Assembly (NCBI GenBank): GCA_963837815.1
Contig: CAWIOS010000009.1
Span: forward strand, 806,001-870,000
Length of the DNA stretch: 64,000 bases
Reading direction: 5' to 3'
Source: Fen-1273 sp963837815
Lineage (GTDB): Bacteria; Bacteroidota; Ignavibacteria; UBA10030; UBA6906
Shown here: positions 54,516-63,800 of the stretch, one piece after another
Layout: the number at the start of each line of letters is the position of its first letter
How positions within the stretch are numbered: the first letter of the stretch is position 1
Program-made: the position numbers and the translations under genes
The notes under the pieces: model-generated
Told to the model about the DNA's origin: nothing
The model's database searches: none
The model's input: only the letters and a program-made list of their open reading frames with translations

Positions 54516-56362
54516 AAGGACTCTCCATACGTCCCGGAGTTGCCGCATTGCTGACCGGTGCCTTCACGTTCGCGGTCTATGCGTTCACTGTCGCCCCCGG
54601 GCTCGGGTTTATCGACAGCGGCGAGCTCTCCACGGTCGCCTGCAGGCTCGGCATCGCTCACCCCACGGGATACCCCCTCTTCACGCTCCTCGGGTGGGCA
54701 TTCACTCACCTCCCGGTTCCCGCCGGGGGGGTCGCCCGCCTGAACGTCATGGCAGCGCTCTTCTGTTCCGCCGCTGCGGGGATATTCCTTCTCGTCTTCC
54801 GCCGCGCCGTCCTCCTCTCGGCGGGGAGGCAATCCGGAGGCGCGTTCGCAACGGAGTCCGCCGCGGGGGGCGCACTGATTCTTGCATTCTCCGCGACGTA
54901 CTGGTCGCAGGCGGTGGCCGTGGAGGTCTATCCGCTCCACCTGCTCTTTGTTTCGGCGCTCATGCTCCTCTTCCTGCGCGCGGCGTTCCCCCTCCCCGGA
55001 GAAGGCACGGGCCGGAGAGACTGGTACCTCTTTGCCTACGCAGTCGGCCTGGCGTTCACAAATCACATGACGACGATCTTTCTCGCCCCCGGGCTCCTCA
55101 CCATGTACTTCGCGCGCCAGGGGGGATCGCGCGCGTCGTGGACCCTCCTGGCCAGGATGGCGCCGCCTTTTCTCGCCGGTCTCTCGCTGTACGCATACAT
55201 TCCCCTTCGCGCGTCGCAATCTCCGGTCCTGAACTGGGGATACGCCGTCACACCGGAGCGTCTCTTCTGGCATCTGTCCGGAAAACAGTACCAGGTATGG
55301 ATGTTCTCTTCGATGGACGTCGTGGTCAATCAGATTTCCTATTTTCTCGGCACGCTGGCAGGGGATTTCACGGTCGCGGGACTTCTCCTGTGCGCGGCGG
55401 GCGCCTTTGCGCTCTGGCGTGGGAACCGGCGCCTTGCCGCCGGTGTCGCGATCCTTTTTCTCTTCTGCGTCTTTTACGCAGCGAACTACAACATACACGA
55501 CATCGATTCCTATTTCCTCCTTGCCTACATCTGCATGGCGCTTGCGGCGGCCGTCGGTCTCTCGGCTCTTGTCTCCCTGGCCGCGGGACGATTCGCGCGG
55601 CCGGACGCGGTCATATCCGCGCTCATCCTCGTCGTGTCGCTGATTCCCCTGGTCGTGAACTTCCGGGACGCGGATGAAAGCGGCGATCACCTTGTGGAGG
55701 ACTACACGGCGAACATGTTTTCATCGCTCAGGCCCGGTGCTGTGATCATCTCCTACCAGTGGGACTACTGGGTGTCTGCGTCATACTACGATCAGCTTGT
55801 CGTTGGCGTCCGCCCCGACGTCACGGTGATCGACAAGGAGCTCCTCAGGCGTTCCTGGTACATCCGGGAGCTCGAAACCCGCCGGCCGTGGCTCATCGAG
55901 GATTCGCGAGCCGAGGTCAACGCCTTTCTCGCACAGGTGGATCTCTTCGAGCACGGTCTTCCATACGACCCGGCGCGGATACAGGCGAGCTACGTCGCGA
56001 TGATCGGGTCATTTATCCGCCGCAGCCTCCCCGCCCATCCCGTGTACGTCACGGAGGAAATCGAGCCCGAGTTCACGCGCGGTCTCTTCAGGGTGCCGGA
56101 GGGGCTGGCGTTCCGGCTGGCCGCCGGAGAGGGGGAGGTTCCGCCGCCCCTCCCGGATTTCACCTATCGTCCGTTCGCCCGGAGAGGAAGACTCGAGGAC
56201 ATGATCCGGAAACTCTACGCCGATGCATGCATTTCCCGGGGGGAGTACTTTCTCCTCATGCTTCACGATCCCGGAGAGGCCTCAAAATGCCTCGAAAAGG
56301 CCGGTATGTTCGATTCCCCCTCCCCCCGTGCCCGGCGGCTTGCGGGGCTTCTTCCGCACTAG
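54512..56362 (+). CDS. DUF2723-family multi-pass membrane protein (glycosyltransferase-like)
   Basis: A 616-residue membrane protein. The N-terminus TAPG-like motif VAPGLGFIDSGELSTVACRLGIAHPTGYPLF is the DUF2723 signature, a family related to protein O-mannosyltransferases and other lipid-linked-sugar glycosyltransferases. About ten membrane helices fill residues 10-420, and a soluble C-terminal part of about 190 residues follows. The Asp-Ser-Gly-Glu in the first loop is the likely catalytic acid by analogy with the GT-C fold. Its ATG overlaps the glnE stop (ATGA). The acceptor is unknown; members in Bacteroidota have been linked to O-glycosylation, which is family knowledge and not shown here. 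Confidence 0.85.
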   Translation: MKGLSIRPGVAALLTGAFTFAVYAFTVAPGLGFIDSGELSTVACRLGIAHPTGYPLFTLLGWAFTHLPVPAGGVARLNVMAALFCSAAAGIFLLVFRRAVLLSAGRQSGGAFATESAAGGALILAFSATYWSQAVAVEVYPLHLLFVSALMLLFLRAAFPLPGEGTGRRDWYLFAYAVGLAFTNHMTTIFLAPGLLTMYFARQGGSRASWTLLARMAPPFLAGLSLYAYIPLRASQSPVLNWGYAVTPERLFWHLSGKQYQVWMFSSMDVVVNQISYFLGTLAGDFTVAGLLLCAAGAFALWRGNRRLAAGVAILFLFCVFYAANYNIHDIDSYFLLAYICMALAAAVGLSALVSLAAGRFARPDAVISALILVVSLIPLVVNFRDADESGDHLVEDYTANMFSSLRPGAVIISYQWDYWVSASYYDQLVVGVRPDVTVIDKELLRRSWYIRELETRRPWLIEDSRAEVNAFLAQVDLFEHGLPYDPARIQASYVAMIGSFIRRSLPAHPVYVTEEIEPEFTRGLFRVPEGLAFRLAAGEGEVPPPLPDFTYRPFARRGRLEDMIRKLYADACISRGEYFLLMLHDPGEASKCLEKAGMFDSPSPRARRLAGLLPH

Positions 56363-56411
56363 ACATTCGCCAGAAAAACCCCTCCACCGGCCTCTCCGCT
56401 CCAATTTTATG

Positions 56412-56439
56412 TTGACTCTGAACTGCAATTTGTTATATT
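56412..56439 (+). promoter_or_regulatory. Promoter of the tRNA cluster
   Basis: TTGACT at 56412-56417, a 16-base spacer and TATATT at 56434-56439. It lies in an AT-rich stretch between the DUF2723 stop and tRNA-Thr, whose gene starts about 115 bases after the predicted transcription start. Confidence 0.7.
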
Positions 56440-56561
56440 TATATGCTCAGCTCTCAAATCCCAACAGTGCCGCCGGATAATGGCGGAACTAACCCATTGC
56501 AGGCTCAGTGATTACCCGCCGCTTGTTCGAGAGGGGTGACGGGGGGCGCATGGTTTTGCCT

Positions 56562-56634
56562 GCTGGCGTAGCTCAATTGGTAGAGCAGCTGATTTGTAAT
56601 CAGCAGGTTGCGGGTTCGAGTCCCATCGCCAGCT
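56562..56634 (+). tRNA. tRNA-Thr (anticodon TGT)
   Basis: Acceptor arms GCTGGCG (56562-56568) and CGCCAGC (56627-56633) pair fully. The anticodon stem is GCTGA/TCAGC with loop TTTGTAA, so the anticodon is TGT (reads ACA). The T-arm has TTCGAGT. The 3' CCA is not encoded. Confidence 0.93.
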
Positions 56635-56693
56635 CTTGAAAAGTATATTGTCCGGACACCGCGCGGGAGCTGGTCTCCTGACAGAGTCCTGTC

Positions 56694-56777
56694 GGGCAGG
56701 TAGCGAAGCGGTCAAACGCAACAGACTGTAAATCTGTCGGTCTCGCACCTTCGGAGGTTCGAATCCTCCCCTGCCCA
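56694..56777 (+). tRNA. tRNA-Tyr (anticodon GTA)
   Basis: Acceptor GGGCAGG (56694-56700) pairs with CCTGCCC (56770-56776). The anticodon stem ACAGA/TCTGT encloses CTGTAAA, anticodon GTA. A long variable arm (CGGTCTCGCACCTTCGG region) makes it a class II tRNA, as expected for bacterial tRNA-Tyr. CCA is not encoded. Confidence 0.93.
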
Positions 56778-56837
56778 CCTCCGATGAAAGGCCGCCGACG
56801 GTATCCGGCGGAACCGGGTCGGGATGTGCGACACGTT

Positions 56838-56910
56838 GCGGGAGTAACTCAGTTGGTAGAGTCACAGCCTTCCAAGCTGTTGGTCGCGGGTTCGAGTCCC
56901 GTCTCCCGCT
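56838..56910 (+). tRNA. tRNA-Gly (anticodon TCC)
   Basis: Acceptor GCGGGAG (56838-56844) pairs with CTCCCGC (56903-56909). The anticodon stem ACAGC/GCTGT encloses CTTCCAA, anticodon TCC. The T-loop is TTCGAGT. CCA is not encoded. Confidence 0.93.
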
Positions 56911-56983
56911 CTCGCTGGGCTCTTTTGTTGATTTTCGATTCTCGATCTTCAGTTTTCCATTGTTCATCGGTCTTATCTTTTGT

Positions 56984-57056
<73 letters not shown>

Positions 57057-57127
57057 CGGCAGAGAAGCGCAGCTCAGGTAGGGCGCGAGAGAAGCGGGCA
57101 GACATCACAGAACTGTAAGGCGACGCC

Positions 57128-57277
57128 GTGCGAGACATCATTACGCTGGAATGCACCGACTGCAAGAGACGGAACTACTCGACCACGAAGAACAAGAAGA
57201 AGCAGACCGGGCGGGTCGAGTACAAGAAATTCTGCAGGCACTGCGGCAAGCACACGACCCACAAGGAGACGCGGTAA
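57128..57277 (+). CDS. rpmG: 50S ribosomal protein L33 (zinc-binding form)
   Basis: A 49-residue ribosomal protein starting at GTG 57128. It reads VRDIITLECTDCKRRNYSTT, continues through a Lys-rich part and ends ...FCRHCGKHTTHKETR. Two CxxC pairs (C9/C12 and the C-R-H-C near 36-39) mark the zinc-binding C+ form of L33. It lies between tRNA-Thr(GGT) and tRNA-Trp ahead of secE-nusG, a common site for this gene. After its stop, a GGAGG/CCTCC hairpin with a T-rich loop (about 57296-57313) lies in a 139-base spacer. Confidence 0.95.
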   Translation: MRDIITLECTDCKRRNYSTTKNKKKQTGRVEYKKFCRHCGKHTTHKETR

Positions 57278-57416
57278 GCGGGACACTCCCGGAAGGAGGC
57301 TTTTCCTCCGGCGGTCACCGCGTCGCTGGCGGCTTCACGTCCCGGATCCGATACCGGATGCACACTTCCGCGCTCCGAATGTGAAGCTGCACGCTCCGCC
57401 CTGAACGGGGAGCACT

Positions 57417-57490
57417 ACGTGAGTAGCTCAATTGGCTAGAGCAGCGGTCTCCAAAACCGCAGGTTGGGGGTTCAAGTCCCTCCTCACGTG
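57417..57490 (+). tRNA. tRNA-Trp (anticodon CCA)
   Basis: Acceptor ACGTGAG (57417-57423) pairs with CTCACGT (57483-57489), discriminator G57490, as usual for tRNA-Trp. The anticodon stem GCGGT/ACCGC encloses CTCCAAA, anticodon CCA. It sits just before secE, the standard bacterial place. Confidence 0.93.
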
Positions 57491-57577
57491 CTGAGGGAAC
57501 TGCCCGCAGTCATGAGACCCTTGACGTGCGTGGGAACGCACACGATCCCGGGCGCCACAACTGAATAACGACCCAGC

Positions 57578-57760
57578 ATGAAAGAGAAAATCCTAGCGTT
57601 CTTTACCGACGTGGTGAAGGAAATGAACAAGGTCACCTGGCCGAAGAAGGACGACCTGCGTGATTCCACGGTCATCGTTCTTGTCGTCTGCCTCATCGTC
57701 GCGGCGTTCGTCTACGTCGTCGACGCGGCGGTCAGCGGCCTGCTCCGTCTGTTCCTATAA
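57578..57760 (+). CDS. secE: Preprotein translocase subunit SecE
   Basis: A 60-residue single-helix SecE, the clamp of the SecYEG channel. The short amphipathic helix FFTDVVKEMNKVTWPKKDDL (about 8-27) carries the conserved V-x-W-P, and the membrane helix covers about 30-52 (STVIVLVVCLIVAAFVYVVD). Length is typical for the short, one-helix form outside Enterobacteria. nusG starts 12 bases after the stop. Confidence 0.96.
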   Translation: MKEKILAFFTDVVKEMNKVTWPKKDDLRDSTVIVLVVCLIVAAFVYVVDAAVSGLLRLFL

Positions 57761-57771
57761 GCGAGGAGACA

Positions 57772-58308
57772 ATGCCGGAGAAGAAGTGGTATGTGGTCCG
57801 GACGTACTCGGGCCACGAAAACAAGGTCAAGGCGTACATCGAGAACGAAGTCGCCCAGGCCTCGCTCGGCGAGAAGGTCACTTCGGTGATCGTGCCGTCG
57901 GAGAAGGTCTTCGAGGTGAAGGACGGGAAGAAGAAGAGCAAGACCCGCACGTTCTTTCCCGGCTACATCCTCGTCGAGGCGATCCTCGACAAGACGACGA
58001 CGCACATGATCCTCAATACCCCTTCGGTAATCTCGTTTGTCGGTCCGAAGAACGCCCCCGCGCCGCTGCAGGCCTCGGAGATCCGGCGCCTCATCGGCAA
58101 GATCGAGGAGAGGAAGGACGTCGAGGTCATCGAGGTGCCGTTCAAGCCCGGGGATGCCGTGAAGGTGACCGACGGGCCGTTCAACAACTTCAGCGGGTTC
58201 GTCCAGGAGATCAACGAGGAGAAGATGAAGCTGAAGGTCATGGTGTCGATCTTCGGCCGCAAGACGCCCGTCGAGCTGGATTTCAGCCAGGTCGAGCTTG
58301 AAAAGTAA
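57772..58308 (+). CDS. nusG: Transcription antitermination/elongation factor NusG
   Basis: A 178-residue NusG. The NGN domain (about 1-115) starts KKWYVVRTYSGHENKVKAYIE and includes RTFFPGYILVEA; the KOW domain (about 122-178) reads FKPGDAVKVTDGPFNNFSGFVQEI. It binds RNA polymerase and links it to Rho or the leading ribosome. GAGGAGAC lies just before the ATG. rplK follows after 29 bases. Confidence 0.97.
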   Translation: MPEKKWYVVRTYSGHENKVKAYIENEVAQASLGEKVTSVIVPSEKVFEVKDGKKKSKTRTFFPGYILVEAILDKTTTHMILNTPSVISFVGPKNAPAPLQASEIRRLIGKIEERKDVEVIEVPFKPGDAVKVTDGPFNNFSGFVQEINEEKMKLKVMVSIFGRKTPVELDFSQVELEK

Positions 58309-58337
58309 ACTGACAATGTAGCGGAAAGAACAAGACA

Positions 58338-58760
58338 ATGAAAAAGATCACCGGCTTCATAAAGCTGCAGATTCCCGCGGGGCAGGCAAATCCCGCCCCT
58401 CCCGTCGGCCCGGCACTCGGGCAGAAGGGGGTCAACATCATGGAATTCTGCAAGCAGTTCAACGCCCGGACGCAGGCGCAGGCGGGGCTCATTATCCCCG
58501 TTGTGATCACGGTCTTCTCCGACAAGTCGTTCACGTTCGTGACGAAGACGCCCCCGGCGGCGATCCTGCTTGCCCGGGCGGCGAAGGTTGAAAAGGGTTC
58601 GGCCGAGCCGAACCGGAACAAGGTTGCGAAGGTCACGAAGAAGCAGGTGCGGGAGATCGCCGAGATGAAAATGCCCGATCTGAACGCCAATTCGGTCGAA
58701 GCCGCGATGTCGATGGTGGCCGGGACCGCGCGGAGCATGGGGATCACCGTCGAGGAGTAG
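58338..58760 (+). CDS. rplK: 50S ribosomal protein L11
   Basis: A 140-residue L11. It has the IKLQIPAGQANPAPPVGPALGQKGVNIMEFC start, the Pro-rich N-domain and the C-terminal rRNA-binding domain ending ARSMGITVEE. Length is normal. It belongs to the L11 operon with rplA and is likely co-transcribed from secE or tRNA promoters. No internal promoter was seen. Confidence 0.98.
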   Translation: MKKITGFIKLQIPAGQANPAPPVGPALGQKGVNIMEFCKQFNARTQAQAGLIIPVVITVFSDKSFTFVTKTPPAAILLARAAKVEKGSAEPNRNKVAKVTKKQVREIAEMKMPDLNANSVEAAMSMVAGTARSMGITVEE

Positions 58761-58832
58761 CGTTGCCGCTGCACGTGGAAGGGGCTCCTCATGCGCGTCC
58801 CGTCATCACCACTATTATAGAGAGGTCCGTTC

Positions 58833-59528
58833 ATGAGAATGAGCAAACGATTCAAAGCCGCATCGATGAAGGTGGAGCCGAAGAAACTCTACACGATCGA
58901 CGATGCGGTCGCCCGCGTCAAGGAATCCGCGACGGCGAAGTTCAACGAGTCCGTCGATATCGCGGTCAGGCTCGGCGTCGATCCCAAGAAGGCCGACCAG
59001 GCGATACGCGGCACCGTCGCGCTCCCGCACGGCACAGGCAGGGTGGTCAGGGTGCTTGTCCTCGCCCGCCCGCCGCGTGACGAGGAGGCGAAGGCGGCCG
59101 GAGCCGAGCACGCGGGTCTCGCCGAGTACATCCAGAAAATCCAGGCAGGCTGGGCGGACATCGACGTCATCATCGCGACCCCCGACGTCATGGGGGAAGT
59201 CGGCAAGCTGGGGAAGGTGCTCGGGCCCCGGGGACTCATGCCGAACCCGAAAAGCGGCACGGTGACGAACGACGTGGCAAAGGCGGTCAAAGAGGTGAAG
59301 GCGGGGAAGATCGAGTTCCGCGTCGACAAGTCCGGCATACTCCACGCGAGCGTCGGGAAGGCGCAGTTCGAGCCGAAGCAGCTCGCGGAGAACATCCACG
59401 CGTTTCTCAACACGGTGGTCCGCCTGAGGCCCCCTTCGGCGAAGGGGACATACATCAAGAGCATCAGCATCTCCAGCACGATGGGGCCGGGGGTGGCCGT
59501 CGACAAGAACCAGGTCGCGGCGCATTAA
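58833..59528 (+). CDS. rplA: 50S ribosomal protein L1
   Basis: A 231-residue L1 with the two-domain fold. The start MRMSKRFKAA is followed by KVEPKKLYTIDDAVARVKESATAKF, and later GLMPNPKSGTVTNDVAKAV near 145 and the C-terminal SISSTMGPGVAVD. L1 binds its own operon message in many bacteria as translational repressor; a matching site was not identified in the 72-base gap after rplK. Confidence 0.98.
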   Translation: MRMSKRFKAASMKVEPKKLYTIDDAVARVKESATAKFNESVDIAVRLGVDPKKADQAIRGTVALPHGTGRVVRVLVLARPPRDEEAKAAGAEHAGLAEYIQKIQAGWADIDVIIATPDVMGEVGKLGKVLGPRGLMPNPKSGTVTNDVAKAVKEVKAGKIEFRVDKSGILHASVGKAQFEPKQLAENIHAFLNTVVRLRPPSAKGTYIKSISISSTMGPGVAVDKNQVAAH

Positions 59529-59653
59529 CGAATATTACGCACTCACCCACAATACACGGCGCGTCAATTGCCCGGCGTCCGCACTCTGCGAGCGGCGGCG
59601 ACCGGGGCTTCTCTCTTGAGGTGCCGCACAAGCAACGGAGGTAGAAACAGGAA
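59529..59653 (+). promoter_or_regulatory. Possible L10 leader region between rplA and rplJ
   Basis: This 125-base gap is where many bacteria carry the L10(L12)4-binding leader. It is GC-rich and can fold around GCCCGG (59570s) and CCGGGGC, with a CGTCCGC/GCGGCGG stem between. I could not identify the kink-turn consensus with confidence. The ribosome site GGAGG is 12-16 bases before rplJ. Confidence 0.3.
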
Positions 59654-60175
59654 ATGAAACGGGAAGAAAAAGAACAGATCGTGGCCGAGGTGACGGAGAC
59701 CGCCCGGAAGGCGCACGGCATGTTCTTCACGGACTTTTCGGGTCTCACGGTGGAACAGGCGACGGAACTCCGCCGCGAGTTCACCAGGGCGGGGGTCGAT
59801 TACCGCGTCGTGAAGAACACGCTGATTCAAAAAGCGCTCGAGCAGGTCACCGGGTACGACGGCGTGTACGACAGGCTTGCCGGGCCCACGGGCGTGGCGT
59901 TCGCCTTCGAGGACGCCGTCGTCCCGGCGAAGATCATCCAGAAATTCAGGGAGAAGCATAACAGGCTCCTCCTGAAGGTCTGCGTTCTCGATCACCAGGT
60001 CTTCGAGGGAACGAAGCTGGCAGAGCTTGCGAAGCTCCCGTCGCGCAAGGAGATCATGGCGGCCGTCCTGGCGAGCATTCAGTCCCCGCTGGCAGGCGTC
60101 CCCACGGTCATCAATGCGCTTCTGCGCGACATCGCGAGCATTGTCGATGAAATCGGAAAGAAGAAGGCCGCCTGA
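59654..60175 (+). CDS. rplJ: 50S ribosomal protein L10
   Basis: A 173-residue L10, the base of the L7/L12 stalk. The typical N-terminal domain KAHGMFFTDFSGLTVEQATELRREFTRAGVDYRVVKNTL is followed by the GPTGVAF segment and a C-terminal helix that binds L12 dimers. Length is normal. It precedes rplL by 67 bases. Confidence 0.98.
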   Translation: MKREEKEQIVAEVTETARKAHGMFFTDFSGLTVEQATELRREFTRAGVDYRVVKNTLIQKALEQVTGYDGVYDRLAGPTGVAFAFEDAVVPAKIIQKFREKHNRLLLKVCVLDHQVFEGTKLAELAKLPSRKEIMAAVLASIQSPLAGVPTVINALLRDIASIVDEIGKKKAA

Positions 60176-60242
60176 CGTGCGGCAGATGCACCCCGGAGTT
60201 GAAATCAAGAACACACGAGATCAATAACAAGGAGAAGTCATC

Positions 60243-60617
60243 ATGTCCGCTGTTGCCGAAATAGTCGAAAAAATCGAAAAGCTGACGCTTCTGGAAGCAG
60301 TCGAACTCAAAAAGGCCCTCGAAGACAAGTTCGGCGTCACCGCCGCCGCCCCGATGATGATGGGCGGAGGGATGCCGGCCGCCGCCGCGCCGGTCGTGGA
60401 AGAGAAGACGGAATTTACGGTCGTCCTGAAGGAAGCGGGCGCCCAGAAGATCAACGTCATCAAGGTCGTCCGCGCGGCGACCGGTCTGGGTCTGAAAGAA
60501 GCGAAGGATCTCGTGGACGGTGCGCCGAAAGCGGTGAAGGAAAGCATCTCCAAGGATGACGCGGAAAAGCTGAAGAAGGAGCTCGAAGAGGCCGGTGCCA
60601 AGGTGGAACTGAAGTAA
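60243..60617 (+). CDS. rplL: 50S ribosomal protein L7/L12
   Basis: A 124-residue L7/L12. The N-terminal dimerisation helix (EIVEKIEKLTLLEAVELKKALEDKFGV), an Ala/Met/Gly-rich hinge (about 35-53) and the C-terminal factor-binding domain (EFTVVLKEAGAQKINVIKVVR...) ending in KVELK are all present. AAGGAG lies 5 to 10 bases upstream. Structured spacers follow before rpoB. Confidence 0.98.
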   Translation: MSAVAEIVEKIEKLTLLEAVELKKALEDKFGVTAAAPMMMGGGMPAAAAPVVEEKTEFTVVLKEAGAQKINVIKVVRAATGLGLKEAKDLVDGAPKAVKESISKDDAEKLKKELEEAGAKVELK

Positions 60618-60631
60618 GTTCCCGCGTGTTA

Positions 60632-60658
60632 CCCCCGCGACACCGTGTTGCACGGGGG
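60632..60658 (+). terminator. GC-rich hairpin after rplL
   Basis: CCCCCG (60632-60637) pairs with CGGGGG (60653-60658), with a small inner ACA/TGT stem. It is followed by CGGTCCTTTTCG, a weak T tract, and could act as a partial terminator or RNA-processing site. Confidence 0.45.
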
Positions 60659-60718
60659 CGGTCCTTTTCGTCGCACGTTTTCCGGTTGCCCATGCCCCTC
60701 GCCGACATGCTGACGCAG

Positions 60719-60770
60719 GCCGATAAGAGCGGGCCGCCCCAGGCGGCCCCGATTATCGGCTTGCTCTTTT
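60719..60770 (+). promoter_or_regulatory. Attenuator-like structure between rplL and rpoB
   Basis: GCCGATAA (60719-60726) pairs perfectly with TTATCGGC (60753-60760), enclosing a second perfect stem GGGCCGCC/GGCGGCCC (60731-60738/60742-60749). Alternatively AAGAGC (60725-60730) pairs with GCTCTT (60763-60768), ending at a TTTT run (60767-60770); the two outer stems cannot form together. Partial termination between rplL and rpoB is established in E. coli; that this element does it is inference. Confidence 0.55.
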
Positions 60771-60825
60771 CTGTTTTCCGGGCGGCGGGCGTTCGTTCAT
60801 TCATCACTTTTGAGGAGTGGATCGC

Positions 60826-63800
60826 TTGAAGAATCAGACAGGCAAGCGCATCTCGTTCGGCAAGATTCCCGAGATCATCGAGGCACCCGATCTTCTCAAC
60901 ATCCAGCTCGAGTCGTGGGACGGCTTCCTGCAGGCCGACAGCGCCCCGGCGCGCAGGCGGAACAAGGGTCTCCAGTCGGTGTTCAAGATGAACTTCCCGA
61001 TCACCGACGCCCGGGAGAATTTCCTCCTGGAGTTCGTCGAGTACTACGTCGAGAAACCGAAGTACTCCGTGCCGGAATGCGAAGAGCGCGGTCTCACGTA
61101 CGCCGTTCCGATCAAAGCGAAGCTGCGCCTGTCCCAGAAAGCGGAGGACGGGAAATCGTACGTCAACACGATCGAGCAGGACGTCTACCTCGGAAATCTC
61201 CCCACGATGACGCACCGCGGGACGTTCATCATCAACGGGGCCGAGCGCGTCGTTGTCAGCCAGCTCCACCGTTCCCCCGGGGTGTTCTTCAGCGAATCGA
61301 CGCACCCGAACGGGACGCCGATTTACTCGGCCAGGATCATCCCCTTCCGGGGATCGTGGGTGGAGTTCACGACCGACATCAACAACGTGATGTACGCGTA
61401 CATCGACAGGAAGAAGAAATTCCCCGTCACGACGCTCCTGCGCGCACTGGGCTACTCCTCCGACGACGAGATCCTCCAGCTCTTCAACCTCGTGGAGGAG
61501 GTCGACGTCAACAAGGTGGACCTGAAGGAATACGAGGGACGCGTCATCTGCAGCGACGTCGTCGACAAGAAGACGGGCGAGATCTTCATCGCCAAGGACT
61601 CGACCCTCACCGAAGAGCACATCAAGAGGATCAGGAAATCCAACGTCAGGAAGCTTCGCCTCCTCGTCCAGCAGGGGAACGAGGAATCCGTGATCGCCAA
61701 GACGATCTCCAAGGACATCGTCCGTTCCGAGGAGGACGCGCTCGGCGCGATCTACAAGCAGCTCCGCTCGGGGGACGCGCCGGATCTGGAAACGGCCAAG
61801 ACGCTCATCGACCGCCTGTTCTTCAACGAGAAGCGGTATGACCTGGGCGACGTCGGGCGCTACCGGATCAACGGCAAGCTCGGCCTCGACATCCCCGTGA
61901 CGACGACGACGCTGACGAAGCAGGACATCATTGCGATCATCAACTACCTGATCGAGCTGCAGCAGAAGAAGCGGGCGGTGGACGACATCGATCACCTGGG
62001 GAACCGCCGGGTGCGGACCGTGGGTGAGCAGATCGCGCAGCAGTTCAACATCGGGCTCGCGCGTATGGCGCGGACGATCCGCGAACGGATGAACATCCGC
62101 GACAACGAAAACCTCACCCCGCAGGATCTCGTCAACGCGCGGACGATCTCGAGCGTTATCAACGCGTTCTTCGGTACGAACCCGCTCTCGCAGTTCATGG
62201 ACCAGACGAACCCCCTGGCCGAGCTGACGAACAAGCGGCGCATGTCCGCGCTGGGACCGGGCGGCCTTACGCGCGAGCGCGCCGGGTTCGAAGTGCGCGA
62301 CGTGCACTATACGCATTACGGCCGGCTCTGCCCGATCGAGACCCCCGAGGGGCCGAACATCGGCCTCATCTCGTCGCTCTGCATCCACGCCCGCGTCAAC
62401 GAGTTCGGCTTCATCGAGACGCCGTACCGCAAGGTCAAGAACGGCAAAGTGCAGGACGAGATCGAGTTCCTCACGGCCGAACAGGAGGACGTCCACACGA
62501 TCGCGCAGGCGAACGCCCCGGTCGACACGCGCGGCGGGTTCGAGAGCGACAGGGTGAAGGCGCGCTACCAGGGCGATTTCCCGGTCTGCAAGCCCGAGGA
62601 GGTCCAGTACATGGACGTGGCGCCCAACCAGATCGTGAGTGCGGCGGCGGGACTGATCCCGTTCCTCGAGCACGACGACGCCAACCGCGCACTGATGGGA
62701 TCCAACATGCAGCGGCAGTCGGTGCCGCTCCTGCGGCCGCAGGCGCCGCTTGTCGGCACCGGCCTGGAAGAAAAGATCGCCAGGGACGCCCGCGCGCTCA
62801 TCGTGGCGGAACGGAACGGGACCGTCGAGTACGTCGACGCGACCCGGATCGTCGTGATCTACGACATCGATGAGAACAGCACGGAGGCCCTCATCTCGTT
62901 CGAGGACAAGCGCCGCGTCGAATACCGGCTGACGAAGTTCTTCCGGACGAACCAGGACACGTGCATCAACCAGAAGGCGATCGTAAAGCCGGGCGACAAG
63001 GTGAAGAAAGGCGACGTCCTTGCGGACGGCTCGGCGACGGAGGGTGGGGAGCTCGCGCTCGGCCGGAACGTGCTTGTGGCGTTCATGCCGTGGAACGGCT
63101 TCAATTTCGAGGACGCGATCATCGTGAGCGAGAAGATCGTCTCGCAGGACATATTCACCTCGATCCACATCGAGGAATTTGAACTGCAGGTCCGCGATAC
63201 GAAGCGGGGGGAGGAGGAGCTGACGAAGGAGATCCCGAACGTCAGCGAGGAGGCCACGAAGGATCTTGACGAAAACGGCATCATCCGCGTGGGTGCCGAA
63301 GTCGTGGAGGGGGACATCCTCATCGGCAAAATCACGCCGAAGGGGGAGTCCGATCCGACTCCCGAGGAGAAGCTCCTCAAGGCGATATTCGGGGAGAAGG
63401 CGGGAGACGTGAAGGACGCGTCGCTGAAGGCCCCCCCGGGAATGAAGGGGGTGGTGATCGCCACGAAGCTCTTCAGCCGGAAGAAGAAGGACGCGGAATC
63501 AAAAAAGGAAGACAAGCGCAGGAGCGACGCGCTCGACCGGCAGCGGCGGAAGATCGTTGTCGATCTCCGCGAGCGGCTCGCGCGGAAGCTCGGCGTGCTT
63601 CTTGACGACGAGAAGTCGGTGGGCGTGCGCGACAAGGACGGGAACATGGCCTTCCGCGCCGGGACGCAATTCCGCGCCGATACGTTCGCCGGCTACGATG
63701 ATCTTGAAAAACTCGATTTCAGCGGCGACTGGGTGGACGACAAGAGGAAGAACGGCCTCATCAACAAGATTTTCACGAACTACTTCGACAAGCTGACGGG

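Noticed and set aside
56512..56967. Minus-strand frame reading across three tRNA genes
   Set aside because: Motifs such as GRRDSNPRPTAW come from reverse translation of tRNA T-arms and are a known source of false proteins.
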